A stretch of DNA of 64,000 nt from Closterium sp. NIES-65 (lineage: Eukaryota > Streptophyta > Zygnematophyceae > Desmidiales > Closteriaceae): positions 62,001 through 126,000 of the forward strand of contig CANXME010002135.1 of NCBI GenBank assembly GCA_948144175.1, in the 5' to 3' direction. Under the pieces are notes generated by a model that was not told the origin of the DNA, did no database searches, and saw nothing but the letters and a program-made list of their open reading frames with translations. The translations under genes were made by a program, and so were the position numbers. This document shows, piece after piece, positions 20,259 through 31,915 of the stretch; position 1 is the stretch's first letter; each line of letters begins with the position of its first letter.

Positions 20259-21426
20259 TGTCAGTGGGAGTTGTGTGTTGGCCCCGTCCTCGCTTGGGCG
20301 GAGCCGACATCGTGGTCGGGTGTGAGGGGAGCAGCCGACCTGCAGCAGTAGGCGAGCTGGTTGACGAGGAGGTCGACCTGCACGAGGACCACTCCACGGG
20401 CGCCGACTTCAGGGTGGCGCCGACTTCGAGGAGGTCGACTTGGGAGTCGACCTGCGGAGGACGTCAACTTGGTGACATCAACTTGGGGAAGCCGACTTCG
20501 GTGGTCGGCTGACGGACTGCTGGTAGACATGCGGGTGGTCGACTGGACCTGGTGGTCGACGAAGGAGGGGCCGACGTCGACCTCGACTCAGGACGCCGAG
20601 CAGTTGGGCGGCGAGTAGCGGGGTGTCAACTTCGTGACGCCAACTTCGGGTGGTCGACTTGGGTGGTCGGCCGACAATGTGCCGGTCGACGAGGAGCAGG
20701 TCGACCAGGAGTGCTGGTCGACGTGGAGCTGGTCGACCAGAAGGGACGTCAACCTGGAGGAGGTCAACCGAGGGTGTGGTCGACCTGGTGAGATCGACGT
20801 GGAGGTGGTCATCAACTTGGGAGGTCGACGGGCACGTACGGGAGCTGCTGGTCGACGTGGTTGCCCGGTCGACCAGGTTACCTGGGTGACGAGGTTCTGC
20901 GGAGGAGTGCGACGGTCGCCTAGGCGAAGCTGGCGAGCCCGACCTCGGTGGTGGTATCCTGAGGTCGACGTGGCCGATCAGAAGCAGTCGTCAGCTCGAG
21001 GTTGACGTGATGTGTGCGGTGTGCAGGTGACGAGACTCTGCACGCCAATCATCTGCGCGCACCTGCGAAGCGGGTGCACTGCTGTTCTGCGTAAGCAACG
21101 CTGGCACGCCGTCAACCTGCGATGCTGGCACGCCGTCGACCTTGCCTTGCTCGAGCACGGTCGACCAAGTCGTGCTGGAACGCGGTCGACCAAGCTGCGC
21201 TGGCAGTTGACCGACCTGAGTGCTTGCTCTGATGTAGTCTTGCTATGCCAACTTCATTGTACCATTGTTCTGAACTTTTCCTAGTGGAACTCTTGCCAAC
21301 TTTCCCTGTGAACTAGCAAGTAGTGTGCGCACAAGGAAAACGACTAAGGACTAACAAACGCAGAGATCACACGAGCACCCGTGCCTAGCCCGTAGTCTAG
21401 CTCCCGTTGTAGCAGTTGTCTCCGCA
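20259..21426 (+). mobile_element. Solo LTR (1,168 bp) of an unidentified LTR element, GTCGAC-rich
   Basis: The insert starts TGTCAGTGGG and ends GTCTCCGCA. It is flanked by a perfect 5-bp target duplication GGATA (20254-20258 and 21427-21431). It has no internal terminal repeat and no Gag or Pol motif, so a solo LTR is the simplest reading. From about 20360 to 21190 it is packed with GTCGAC and near-variants. It resembles none of the other LTRs here. Strand is arbitrary. Confidence 0.82.
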
Positions 21427-21431
21427 GGATA

Positions 21432-23175
21432 CTCCTCATCAGCAAGCCACGGAGCAGCTACAGGCAGCACTTACCACAGCGCCAGTACTCATCCTACCTG
21501 ACCCAGACAAGGACTACGTGGTGGAAGCAGACGCTACTGACCAGGCAGTCGGAGTAGTATTGATGCAGGATCATGGACGCGGTTTGCAGCCCATTGCCTA
21601 CCTAAGTAAGAAGCTACACGGAGTAGAACTGAACTACCCAATCCAAGACAAGGAAGCCTTAGCGATAGTCACAGCCTTCAAGGCATGGAGGTGTTATCTA
21701 GAGGTAGCCAGGACTGCAGTTTACAGTGACCACTGCAGCCTCAAATACCTGAAGTCACAGCCGACACTCTCACGACGACAACTGCGGTGGGTGGACTTCC
21801 TCGGAACTCACTTCCACTACGACATCGTCTACAAGCCCGGGCTACACAACAAAGTAGACGTGTTGAGCCGCCCCGGTCATGTTGCAGGTATCCAGCTCGA
21901 TGGGATGAACCCTCGGCTCGATGGTCTATTCCAACATGGGTACTCCGTTGACGCAGAGATTGCTACGGCAGAGAAACGGAAACTGTTACAGTCGGAGAGA
22001 GACTTAGCTGTAAGGAAGGGTTCAGGATAGATTTGGGTACCGAACTATGCCCCGCGACGGCAGATCCTACTGGAGGAATTTCACGACGTACCATATGAGG
22101 GACATTTCGGGAGCAACAAGACATTAGCAGGGATAGCGAAGTATTACTGGCCTGGGATGGTGCTATACTCGTGGTGATCGACAAGCTTTCTAAGATGGGA
22201 CGATTCATCCCGACCAACGCCACGGCTACAGCTAAAGCAACTGCTCGCCTCTTCTTCGACTGCATCGTCACCATCCACGGCATCCCCGCTACCCTCATTT
22301 CAGATAGAGACCCAAAATTCACCAGTACGTTGGGAAGGATCCCATGGGATTGTTGGGTACAAAGCTTGCGATGTCTTCAACATACCACCCCCAGACCGAC
22401 AGACATACGGAGCGACTCAATAAAGTGGTTGAACAGTTTCCGCGCATAGCAAGATGACATCACCCCCTGGGATACACAGTTACCAATCCTAGAGTTCGCT
22501 TACAACAACGCTTCACATGCGGCCACAGGGAGAACTCTGTGATTCCTGTGCTACGGACGGGAACCACTTACACCACAACAGCCCACCACACCAGCACATG
22601 TCCAAGCCACACACGACTTTGTCACCACCATGCAGCAGCTATGGGAGAAGACTCAGCGACGTCTCACTACGATGCAAACCTCCGAGAAGCATTACGCCGA
22701 TCGCTAGCGACGTGATCACACCATAGCAGTCGGAGATCAGGTGCTTCTCGACACGCGTAACCTGACCCTGCCTCACCTGCCATCCAAGCTACAGCCTCGC
22801 TTCTGTGGCCCTTTTCACGTTGAGGCACAGGTGACACCAGTAACATTTCGCTTGCGCTTATCTACTACGTGGAAGCTTCCCAATGCTTTCCATATTCAGC
22901 TACTAAAGCCCTACAAGGACCCCAAACAACAGTTCCAGGGACGGCAGCTACCGCCACCACCCCCTGTACTCCTACAGGACGAACCAGAGAACGAGATCGA
23001 GCGCATTCTCACTCGTCGGCACCGCGGCGGCAAGACCCTCGAGTTCCTGATAAGCTGGAAGGGATTTGACCCCACTGAGGATAGTTGGGTTGCAGAAGCT
23101 GATATGGGCAATGCACGCCATGCTCCCAATGACTATCTTGTCAAGCAGGGTGTCTCTCACGCCACCCAGCTTTGA
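21432..23175 (+). pseudogene. gypsy-2 RNase H, integrase and chromodomain (fossil)
   Basis: RNase H is shown by YVVEADATDQAVGVVL, NYPIQDKEALAIVTAFK and YSDHCSLKYL. Integrase is shown by the zinc-binding region near 22070-22160 and VIDKLSKMGRFIP with LISDRDPKF. The C-terminal chromodomain reads EIERILTRRHRGGKTLEFL followed by ISWKGFDPTEDSWV. Chromodomains in this family direct integration to marked chromatin. Several breaks are present. Confidence 0.9.
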
Positions 23176-23185
23176 GGGGGGGACG

Positions 23186-23555
23186 TGTGAGAGTACGACG
23201 GCTTATGCTGGCTTTGCTAGCTTGCTTGAACTTTATTATGCTATTACTAGCTTAGGTTCTCTTTATCATGCATAGCTATGCTTGATCTCCTAGGTTAGGT
23301 GCATTCCTATATGTTATTATAGTTATAGCACCGAACCAGGTTACGTGTACCGAAGTCAAGCCTTTTCGGTTGCCACCAAATTGCTTTCTACCGGGTTCGG
23401 GAAGGTTCTGTTCGGGACGCTTCGCGGCCCTCGTAATATTCGTGTAACACCTGGGTTACTAGCCTTGTGTCGAGACTATATATAGCCTCGTGTTGTACCC
23501 GGGTAGAGCATTCAATTCGAACTCTCTTTTCTGAGCTCGATCTTAGATCCTCACA
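23186..23555 (+). repeat. gypsy-2 3' LTR (370 bp)
   Basis: It starts TGTGAGAGTACG right after a purine tract (GAGGGGGGGACG) and ends GATCCTCACA. It contains the TATA-like word CTATATATAGCC near 23478. It shares its first eight bases with the gypsy-1 LTR. Confidence 0.9.
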
Positions 23556-24750
23556 ATGACGAAGCCAATGTGGCGTTCAGCAACCCCGTTCTGCTGTGGG
23601 GACTCTGGCAGTGTCCAGGACAGTGAGATGCCCTGTTCACTATAGAATCCGGCAAGCACATCAGAGCGAAACTCACCCCCACGGTCGGAGTGGAGATAGG
23701 AGACACGACGACCACGAGTATACTCAGTGGCCAGAAGCCACGTGATCAGCGTAGAAGTCACCTCGGACTTCTTTGCGAGAGGAACCACTGTGGTGTACCT
23801 GGAGTAGTCGTCGACGACCACAAAAAAATAGCGCTCCCTCTCGGTCCCTTGCCAAGGAGCCGGGCCCCAGACGTCCAGGTGGAGGGTCTGAAAGGGAGCA
23901 GTGGCTGGACGGAGGGAGGAGGAGTGAGGAGTTGCACGCAGGTGGCCAGCGACGCAAGGGGTGCAAGGCAGAGCAGGCGAGGGAGGGAGCGACCCAAAGA
24001 CTCGTGGAAGACCTGAGACAAGACGGTGACTGACCATTCCACGGAGATGGGGGGATCAAAGGGTGGCCAAGACGGTGGTGCCACCGGACGGCCGGGTGGG
24101 CGAGGGACCAATAGGAGCAAGACGCAGCAACCGGGTCGGACAAAGCAACCTGACTAGACACAATAACCTGACCTGACTTAGCAACCAAAGGGGACACAAC
24201 TACCAGGGGACGCAAGTATTGCTTTGGTGGAAGTGTCGGTACAGATCGCAGTCCTCCCGTGCGTCAAAAAAGTGATTGTGATCCCAAGGTTGTGAAGGTA
24301 TCCAACACCAACCAAGTTCCGAGAGAACGAGGGGATGTAGAGATTAGTGAGGAAACCAGAGGGGACAGCCGGGCACGGGAGGGTGGTAGAACTGCGAGCG
24401 ACCGCAGGTTCCGGAGTAGGATCAGCCAGAGCCACTGAGACCGGAGCAGATAGAGGTAGGACAATGGTGTGGTTGCGGAAGAAGCACTGGGACGCGCCAG
24501 AGTCTAGCGTGAAAGAGATTGACGCGTCAGCAGTCGACACAGCCGCACTGGTCACTACACAAGCACCTACACTAGAAGCACATGTACCTACACTAGGAGC
24601 ACAAGCACCTACACTAGCAACTGGCAAAGGTCCAAAGCTGGGAACACGCAAGTCAAGAGATCCATACGTGACAGAATAAACAGCATCCATAGACATCTCA
24701 AACACACGGTAACCCACTACGAGACAGACCGGGCCCAGCGAAGCCAAGTG
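23556..24750 (-). pseudogene. copia-4 protease to integrase (fossil)
   Basis: Contains protease FTLDSGAS, the GAG-pre-integrase zinc region (HHRLGHP, CTPC) and the integrase core with DDYSRYTTVV and SPQQNGVAERH. Amino-acid similarity to copia-2 is clear but lower than between copia-2 and copia-5. Broken in several places. Confidence 0.87.
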
Positions 24751-26175
24751 AGGCCCAAAACGCTCACGGTACAGGTTGTCAAGGCGGCTGTTGCAGCGCA
24801 GTGCAGAGTGGTCAGGACTCCAGCAAGTAGTGCCAGCACGAGGCCCGGTCAGGATCCGGTACTAGCATGGTCCGATGTCGCGGCCACCGCAACGAGCCCC
24901 CTGCTGGCTAGGCCGCTGCTGCATCCAACACTACCCGAACCACCAGGTCCTCACTGCTCCTGAGGGCGCCACTGCTGCTGAGGGCGCCACTGCTGCTGAG
25001 GGCGCCACTATGGAAATTGCCGCTGCTGCTCTCCTTGCTGCTGGAGAACTCTAGTGGACGCCATAGCTAGACACGGCTGGAGCTAAGTACGGTTGGAGCT
25101 AGACGTGGCTGGAGCAAGGCGCGGCTGGAGCAAGGCACGGCCGGATTAAGACACAGCTGGAGCAAGGTACGGCTGGAGCTAAGTACGGCTGGAGCTAAGT
25201 ACGGCTGGAGCTAGTAGTGGACGGTGCAAGGCGCGGCTGGAGTAAGGCACGACTGGAGCAGGGCACGGCCGAAGCAGGGCATGGCAGGAGCAGGGCACGA
25301 CTGGGGCAAGGCACGGCTGGAGCAAGGCACGGCTGGAGCTAAGTACGGCTGAAGCAAGGCACGACTAGAGCAGAGCATGACTGGAGCTAAGTACGGCTGG
25401 AGCAAGGTGCGTCGTTAAACTAGGCTACCGGAGAGAGAAAGCGGCTGCCAGCCGCGGAAAGGATAGCCAAGAGCGGGAGAAATGGCGTGGGCCCGGGTAG
25501 CAGGTTGGGGAGGGGAGGGGAGCTCTCCGGCAGGTGTGGGAGGGCTCCGGGGGAGGAGGGCAGGGCGGGGCCTAGGCAGGGGAGATTTAGGGCAGAGCGC
25601 GGGGTATGGCAGGGCGCGGCGTAGGCTGCGGCTCGAGCAAGGGCGCGGGGAGGGCTGAGTGAGGGCATGGGCTGCAGGCAGGGCGCGGGCAAGGCTAAGG
25701 CGTGGGCTGGGCTGGGCACGGGCTGCAGGCAGGGTGCGGGCAGGGCTGAGCTGGGGCGACGGGCTAGGGCGCGAACTGGGGCGACGGGCTAGGGTGCGGG
25801 CTGGGGCGTCAGGCTAGGGCGCGGGCTGGGGCGGCGGGCTAGGGCGCGGGCTGGGGCGACGGGCTAGGGCGCGGGCTGGGGCGACGGGCTAGGGCGCGGG
25901 CTGAGGCGCGGGCTAGGGCGCGGGCTGGGGCGACGGGCTAGGGCGCGGGCTGGGGCGACGGGATAGAGCGCGGGCGCTGGTGGAGGCGCAAGCGAGGCGC
26001 GGAGGGCGCTAGGGCGCTGAGGGCGTGGACGTCGCGAGGGCGCGAAGTTATCTAGGGCGCGGAGGGCGCTAGGGCGAGGATGGCGCTAGGGCGTGGAGAG
26101 CGCTAGGGCGCGGAGGGCGCGAGCACGAACTAGGCGAGGTGAGGCGAAGCTAGGAAACGAACCTAACTAATACCA
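24751..26175 (-). repeat. copia-4 eroded Gag and GC minisatellite leader
   Basis: 24751-25060 is an eroded Gag remnant. 25060-25410 is a tandem tract around GGCTGGAGCAAGGCACGGCT. 25740-25980 repeats GGGCTAGGGCGCGGGCTGGG in units of about 25 bp, and 26000-26140 repeats GCTAGGGCGCGGAGGGC. No gene is seen. Confidence 0.75.
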
Positions 26176-26295
26176 TCTCAAGAAACATGCACGACGGAAT
26201 GCATTGGACTAGCAGAATGAGGGTACACATAGTAACCCTAACAAACTGTACTCGCTAGAGTGCACCTCATTGTAGCCTACAATTAACATTTGACA
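26176..26295 (-). repeat. copia-4 5' LTR (about 120 bp)
   Basis: In element sense it starts TGTCAAATGTTAATTG and ends near TTGAGA. The core (GGTGCACTCTAGCGAGTACA) resembles the other copia LTRs. The right edge is certain; the left edge is set by the decayed primer site TGGTATTAG. Confidence 0.75.
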
Positions 26296-28055
26296 CACAG
26301 ATATAGCGAAAGCCTAGCTGGGCGACAAACCGGAGTCACGATGGTTGTGTGCTGTTTCGGGGTTGTCAAAACCCGAAGGCGAGGCGAGGAACGCCTGGAG
26401 GGCGAGGTCATCGGACCGAGCTTGGAACTCTGAAAGTTGGAGTTTGTATGCGTATGGAGTGACCTGGTAAGGAATCAGAAAAAATCCTTACACTCCCCCC
26501 CCTTTAAGAAGTTGGTCAATATTAGGCATGTGGCGGCGTGCGAGGTAGTCCCCAAGTACCGAGTGGCCTTAAAGCGAGTCGGGCGTGACCCACGTGTCAT
26601 CATCACTCGTCCGATCTGCCCAACAGAGCAGGAAATCAACGTGGCGTCCAGCCGGTGTCACACGCACGCGGTGATTCAGAATCTTCCACGGTTGTGGTGC
26701 AGGGTCTGCCACAGGCCGAACACTTGGCGCGATGTTGGGACGCGATATATCAGATCACGGAGGTGCAGCGTAATGTCGGAGCAGGCTAATGTGGAATGCG
26801 TCGTGAATACGCCGATCATCCGGTAGTAGCAGCTTCGACGTGACAGGTGTCAACATTTTGACGATGCGGAACGGTCTCATGTAGCGGGAACTGAGTTTTG
26901 CCGGTTGGGGGAGACGAAGATTTTTCCCATTTGCCCCGTGCTGAAGGGTAAATCCCTTCGGTGCTTGTCAGCGTTGCAGCTAGTGCCCGTGTTAGTCTTG
27001 CGGATGAATTCGGCAACTTCGTCGAGGGCAGCTTGAAGTTCCGTGACGAACTGCTGGGAGCGTGGTACCGGGTTGTCAAGAGTCGTGGATGAGGGTACCA
27101 CTGGATCTATCCCATAATTAAGGTAGAATGGGGATTGATTTGTCGTTGCAGAGGGTGCGCTGTTATGCGCACACTCCAGCATGGGGAGGGAGTCTTCCTG
27201 GTCAAAGCAGCTGGTTCGAATCAGCTGCTCCATAGTCTGGTTTGTCCTTTCTATCTGGCCGTCGGTTTGCGGGTGGTATGACAACGAGAACTGCAGGATG
27301 TTCTGTACTGTGCCTACGTTTCTTGCCAGAAATTCAACGCAAATTTCAGATCTCGGTAGCTGATACTCGCCGAAAGTAACCCGTGTAGGCGTACGACGGT
27401 TGAGATGAACGGCTTCGATGTTTCTTCGGCTGTGGTTGTCGTGCGGCATGGTGCGAAGTGCGCCATTTTCGTTAAGCGGTCAACGACGACCCACACCGAA
27501 TTGTTGTCACTTACGCCAGCTCGCAGGCCCGTAACAAAATCCATCGTTACTTGCTGCCATGGTCGTTCGGGTCGGGTAGGCCCGTAACGAAGGGCTGAAG
27601 CAGTCCAGCTAGCCGTTGTCGTGACGATTTCATGGCTTGGCAGGTCGGGCAGGTTGTCACGTAGCGTTGCACATCTGACAGCATGTCGGGCCAATATTGA
27701 TTGCGCTGCAGCGGCTTGAGTATTTTATCGATGTCGAAATGCCCGGAGAGGCTAGTGTCATGAACCTCCTGCGTCAGCAACTCTCTTAAGGGCCGATATG
27801 ACAGGTCCCAAATCTGGCTCGTACCGGCTTTGAGGTAATACTTCTTGTGTTGCGCCGTGGCCCATAGGTGTTGGTTTCACTTAAAAAAGTGATCAATTCT
27901 GTAGCCGTGGGTGAATAGTCCTGATAACAGCGGGTTGAATTGGGAGAGAAGTTAAGCAACATTTTGCATGGATGGTCGGGTCAGGGCGTCAGCAATGTTG
28001 TTGGCGCCCTTTTTGTACGTGATGACGTAGCAAAAATTGGATTCCATAAAAGTCA
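26296..28055 (-). mobile_element. gypsy-3: Ty3/gypsy fragment (partial 3' LTR, integrase, zinc domain, end of RNase H)
   Basis: In element order from 28055 downwards: the end of RNase H (YVITYKKGANNIADALTRP), the integrase H2C2 zinc domain (YVTTCPTCQAMKSSRQ), the integrase core (DFVTGLRAG, SYHPQTDGQIERTNQ) and a purine tract at 26493-26502 leading into a partial LTR (26296-26492, starting TGTAAGGATTTT). Copia-4 enters that LTR. Sequence above 28055 no longer looks like this element. It is broken in several places and is the outermost, oldest layer of the stack. Confidence 0.85.
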
Positions 28056-28186
28056 CTGGAGCAAGTGTCAAGGTGATGTCAAGGCCTCCCCTTCCGGCGA
28101 GTGATGGGAAAGGCCTGAGCAACAAGGCGATCCCCACCGCTCAAACGACGACACGTGGTGTCGTCCAAACCGGCCTAGCACCGACT

Positions 28187-30186
28187 TCCTCGATTCCCCA
28201 TCACCCTCCTGCTATTGTGCTTCCAAGGGCGACGTCCCGCCACCTGCAGACCGCCGCACTCTTGAGGTCCCGCCCGCCGCCAAGAACGGCGTGCTTGCTC
28301 CTGCGGCTGGCCGTGCTGAGAAACACCCAACTCCCACCAAGGTGGTCACGGCGGCGAATGCGCTCAAGGCCCAACTGACGCTTCTTGCGAGTCGCAAGGC
28401 TTTGCAGCAACCTCCCATCGTCGATGCTGGGGTTGCCAAAGCAACAGGTCCTTCGCGCAGCCCCACCGTCGCCGTCGCATTGTCAAGTGCAGCAGCTTCA
28501 TGAGTTGTGCTTCGTGTCGATGACCGTACTCCATCGGACCCGAAATCCGTATTGCTTCGCGCCCAGTTGGGCGCACATAGTGCGGCTGCGCCAACCCGAC
28601 CTCAGCGGGCACTCGCAACTGGTACTACCGAACCGTCGAAAGAGGGGATTGTTTCCGTACCCACTCTCGTGATAGCTGATATCGACGGTGCGGCGGAGAA
28701 GGGAGTTCGTGCCGCGCTTGCTACCGCCAGCACCGCTGTAGACATGGAGACAAACGCGGATATCGCTGCCATCCAGACACACTTGGATGCAGCCAAACGC
28801 ACTGAGCATCCCCCTGCACTGGCCATCTCAGACACGGCACACGTGGAGCCCTTGGCGACTCCTTCCGGTGGTTCAGCGGTGCCATCAACCACTACGGGCG
28901 ATGTCGGCGAGGGAAAGTTGAAACGGAAATGAAAGGCGATCTCTGAGAGGAAAACGCGGGCGATGTCGGCGGAGAAAGGCAAGGAGAAGTCGGACGAGGA
29001 CAAGGAGGTCGGCAAGGGGAAGTCGGCGAGGAAAGGGAAGGGGAATGCAGAGGAGAAAGAGAAGGAGAGGACGGAAGGGGCATGGCATTTGCCAAGACAA
29101 GGCAGGCGACGGGAAAGGATGGGTGGCCGAGATCAAGGTGGTCGGCGACTCGCGATACATCAGCAAGTCACGTGACTTCTTTGAGCTGGCTTGCCTCCAC
29201 TTAGTGGCGTACATCGTCTATGACGGTTACGTCAGCCCCGTCCTCATGGACGAGCTCACCGGCTTGGAGGAAACCACGATGGAAGAATGGAAGAAGGTGT
29301 GGGACGAGGTCAGGATTTTGCCGACTGGGATGTGGACGCAGATCTGGGCCCGAGCCGTATACCTTCCTTGAACACAATAAGATGGCTGCCCATCCGCCTA
29401 GTGCTGCCAACGATGTCGGTGTTACTAACGCTCTCCCGTTAGGTTGTGATTGCGTGACAGGTTCGATGATATACTTGCCAGGTACCGAGTGTTCTTGGCT
29501 TGCGGTGATGCAATTCACGACGCGCTCCTGCCAGCGGTCTGGTTCCCCATCAAAGAAGAGACCAAGGAGGAGAAGGCGGAGTCGGCTACTTTGATGTCGT
29601 CCATGATACACCGCGTGTCCATGTGCGCGTGTCCGCGTGTCGACGTTTGGGAAGGTCACTGCAAGCGCGGCGAGGAAGGCAGGGGAGACGGGTGAGAAGA
29701 CGGAGTTGGCGGCCAAGGCGTTAGCGGCCTCCGCTTGTGCCGTGTGGTACTTCGTCGAGACCGGTGCGTCGGTGCTCGGTGCTGCGGGCGAAGGGAAGGC
29801 GCGGCGATGGTGGCTGGTGCGAGCGAGAAAACCGCCGATGTCTTCAAGGAGGTTATGCAAGCGGTGTTAGATGTGAAGATCAAGAGGGAGCCAGCCGCAT
29901 GCGAGGTTGCCCTCAACGTTGCGCCGGCACTGCAGAGTCACACTCTAGCGAGGGCCTATCCGTGGGGAGATGGGGGAGTTGAGGCCGACGTGATCGATAG
30001 AGTGACGGTAAGACCACGGCGTTCTGAGGAATGTGCACCGTGGCTGGGCCCGAACTAGAAGAGCTCGGTATCGCTGTGCCTTGTGACACGCAGATGGAGT
30101 ATGATTTGGACCACAGGGGGAGGAAGGGGGAGAAGGGCAGGCACAACCCGGCGAGGAAGAAGGGCAAGCACAGCAGTGCGACGTAG
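28187..30186 (+). pseudogene. Decayed plus-strand gene of unknown family, Lys-rich C terminus
   Basis: I do not recognise this gene. Protein-like stretches occur in succession: an Ala/Pro-rich region (28190-28500, then 28507-28932) ending GEGKLKRK; a charged block (MSAEKGKEKSDEDKEVGKGK, 28963); a well-formed globular piece (WVAEIKVVGDSRYISKSRDF, then LACLHLVAYIVYDGY and MEEWKKVWDEVRIL, 29125-29350); RFDDILARYRVFLACGDAIH (29462-29600); a piece with ASEKTADVFKEVMQAVLDVK (29815-29900); and a basic tail MEYDLDHRGRKGEKGRH ending at 30186. TGA codons interrupt at 28501 and 28930, and the frame changes between pieces. Some gaps could be introns (for example one ending in ACAG before 29461), but decay is likelier. 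It converges on the next gene, perhaps as parts of one mobile unit. Confidence 0.45.
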
Positions 30187-30756
30187 TCGGCGGTCGGCGA
30201 GCGCGCTTTGTGGTATGCTTGCTAGGGTGTATAGCATGTTTGAGTGATCGGCGCTGTGTTAGTGTAGCGCATGTAACTTTTTGTGTGTGTTTGCTAATCG
30301 GCTATCGATACCCTAGACAATGTCGACCATAATCACAACAGGCTCAATTGCACACTCACATGCTACGCGGCGATTAGCCATGTCATCTTTGTTTTACAGT
30401 GTATATGTCGGTGCCAGAGTGGCGTAGATTGTATTGGTCGACATGGCGGGCTGGCTGCCAGTGTCAGCGGGGTGTTTGTGGTCGGCGGCTCACTGCTGTT
30501 TCAATTGTAGGATCATGGAGTTTCGCATGGGTTCTGTTTTTCAGCCCTAGCTCGTGCTGATTTAGTCGACAACAATTACAGCATGAAAAAACGCACACGC
30601 ACATGCTCCACGACCATTCATGCCGGCTGGTTTTGCTTTGACAGTGTCGAATGCGTGTTGTCTAGAAAGGACCGTAACAATATCAAAACAAGGGATTGTT
30701 TGCACCGACCAGAACTAAAGCATGCAACATCGCACACGAACAAGCTGCAAGACCAG
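30187..30756. other. Spacer between convergent unknown genes
   Basis: About 570 bp, less GC-rich than its surroundings (for example TTTTTGTGTGTGTTTGCTAATC). No coding signal, repeat or RNA gene was seen. Confidence 0.6.
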
Positions 30757-31915
30757 TCACGCAGTCTTCTTACGCTTGGACGACGCCTTGGTTGAAGGCT
30801 GCTTCCCAGTGGCGCTCTCATTGGCCATGTCGGCCAATGTCTTCGACATCTGCTCCTCCCAGGTGTCTGGGAACAGGGCGGTGACCCACTCTTTCAGCTT
30901 CAATCAGTGCGCAACCAGTGCACACGCGACACGTAGCTTGGGAGCTTCCGACTTGCCGAGCCCCTTGACGCCCTTGCCCGCCTCCTTGGAGTATGTCGGC
31001 CCGGTTCCCTTTTTTAACACCGTTAGGGCTGATGTCGATGATCTTGTCCAGAGCATCGACGACGGCTTCGGTGTCAGCCTCGCCGTCGCTCACGTGAAGG
31101 AGGCGCACTGCATCCATGGCCTTCAGCATGCGGCGCACCCTCATGTCGTGTGCACCCTGCGAGGCGCCGGCGAGGAGAGTGTGGCGGTCGGCGAATCCCG
31201 GCTGCTTGAACCTGTCGCAAAGTCGACATGTATCCTCGGCGGTGATGCAGTTCCAGTGGCGCCACGCGTCGTGCACAGTTTTGGCCTCTCGCCTAGGCTG
31301 GACCATATTGAGCTTGTAACGAGCCTCGTAGACCGTCTGTGGGGGCTTCTCGGGTTTCTCATCCTGTTTCTTGGCTCCTGCCCCAGTACTTACCGACTCC
31401 GCAGAGCCACCCTCGCTCGGCAGTTCCTCGTTCGCCGCCGCCGGCGCCTCCGGCACCCTCCGTGCTTCTGAGACTCGGAGTGCCTTAGTGAGACAGGTCA
31501 CCTCGGCCGTTAGAGTCGCGATGGTCGCGTCACGCTTCTCGAGCTCGTCGAGGAGGTCAATTGTCTCGACCGCGGAGCGCTCCCTCTCGTACAACAGCGT
31601 CTGGCGGACGGACTTGACCTCGTATTCGGCGTCCAATCGAACAGAGATCTCCTGCAATGGTCGGAGAATGACGTTGGCAATGAGGGGCGTTAACACACAT
31701 TTGTAACAGGGCGACGCCAGCTTCAGTGACGGCTTACATCCGGCTGGATGAGGGTCGGGTCTCGGCGCTTTTTTATCGTTTTGGTGTCGATATTCTCGAC
31801 ACTTTTTGCCCATTGCTGGAAGAGGGCAATCCGGGAGAGCTTCGAACATTGGACCTAGGCAGTTGCTGGTGTCGGCCAATTTGGAAGTCGGCGCTCGAGG
31901 TCGGTGTCTAACCAA
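30757..31915 (-). pseudogene. Decayed minus-strand coiled-coil gene of unknown family
   Basis: I do not recognise the family. An open frame from 31915 gives an N-terminal basic region, a long heptad-like coiled coil (LQEISVRLDAEYEVKSVRQ to LLDELEKRDATIATLTAEV), an acidic linker, and a conserved-looking block TVYEARYKLNMVQPRREAKT with HDAWRHWNCITAEDTCRLC. The likely true C terminus, EWVTALFPDTWEEQMSKTLA and a Lys-rich tail ending KRKKTA, is in another frame and ends at 30757. A shift near the T-run at 31012 and a TGA codon near 30905 break it. The Lys-rich tail resembles the end of the convergent partner. Confidence 0.45.

Larger units (their letters stand above)
19402..23555 (+). mobile_element. 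gypsy-2: chromodomain Ty3/gypsy element, 3' portion
   Basis: A plus-strand element with reverse transcriptase from about 19430, RNase H at 21440-21900, integrase at about 22020-22720, a C-terminal chromodomain at about 22980-23150 and its 3' LTR at 23186-23555. Copia-3 cuts its left side, so Gag and the 5' LTR should lie left of the window. A solo LTR (20259-21426) interrupts it between reverse transcriptase and RNase H. The coding parts are broken in several places. It sits in copia-4 integrase; the adjoining 5 bp are ATGAC (23556-23560). The chromodomain makes it a chromovirus by family definition. Confidence 0.92.
23556..26295 (-). mobile_element. copia-4: older copia fragment (LTR, leader, Gag/protease, part of integrase)
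   Basis: The minus strand shows the 5' LTR (26176-26295), a GC-rich leader, an eroded Gag region, protease (SFTLDSGASQCFF, around 24510) and integrase (HLDVWGPAPW, YLHSDRGGEF, PQQNGVAERHIG) up to the gypsy-2 insertion at 23555. The remainder should lie left of the window. It is more diverged from copia-2 than the other copies and broken in several places, consistent with an older insertion. It sits in the gypsy-3 LTR; the adjoining 5 bp are CACAG. Confidence 0.85.

Noticed and set aside
20259-21426. Reading the insert in gypsy-2 as an intron
   Set aside because: It has TG...CA ends and a perfect 5-bp direct duplication GGATA, as expected for an LTR insertion, not splice borders.
28037-28200. 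Clear terminal repeats of a DNA transposon at the gypsy-3/unknown-gene border
   Set aside because: I looked for an inverted match to CACTGGAGCAAGTGTC near 31.9-32.4 and 39.7-40.3 kb and found none.
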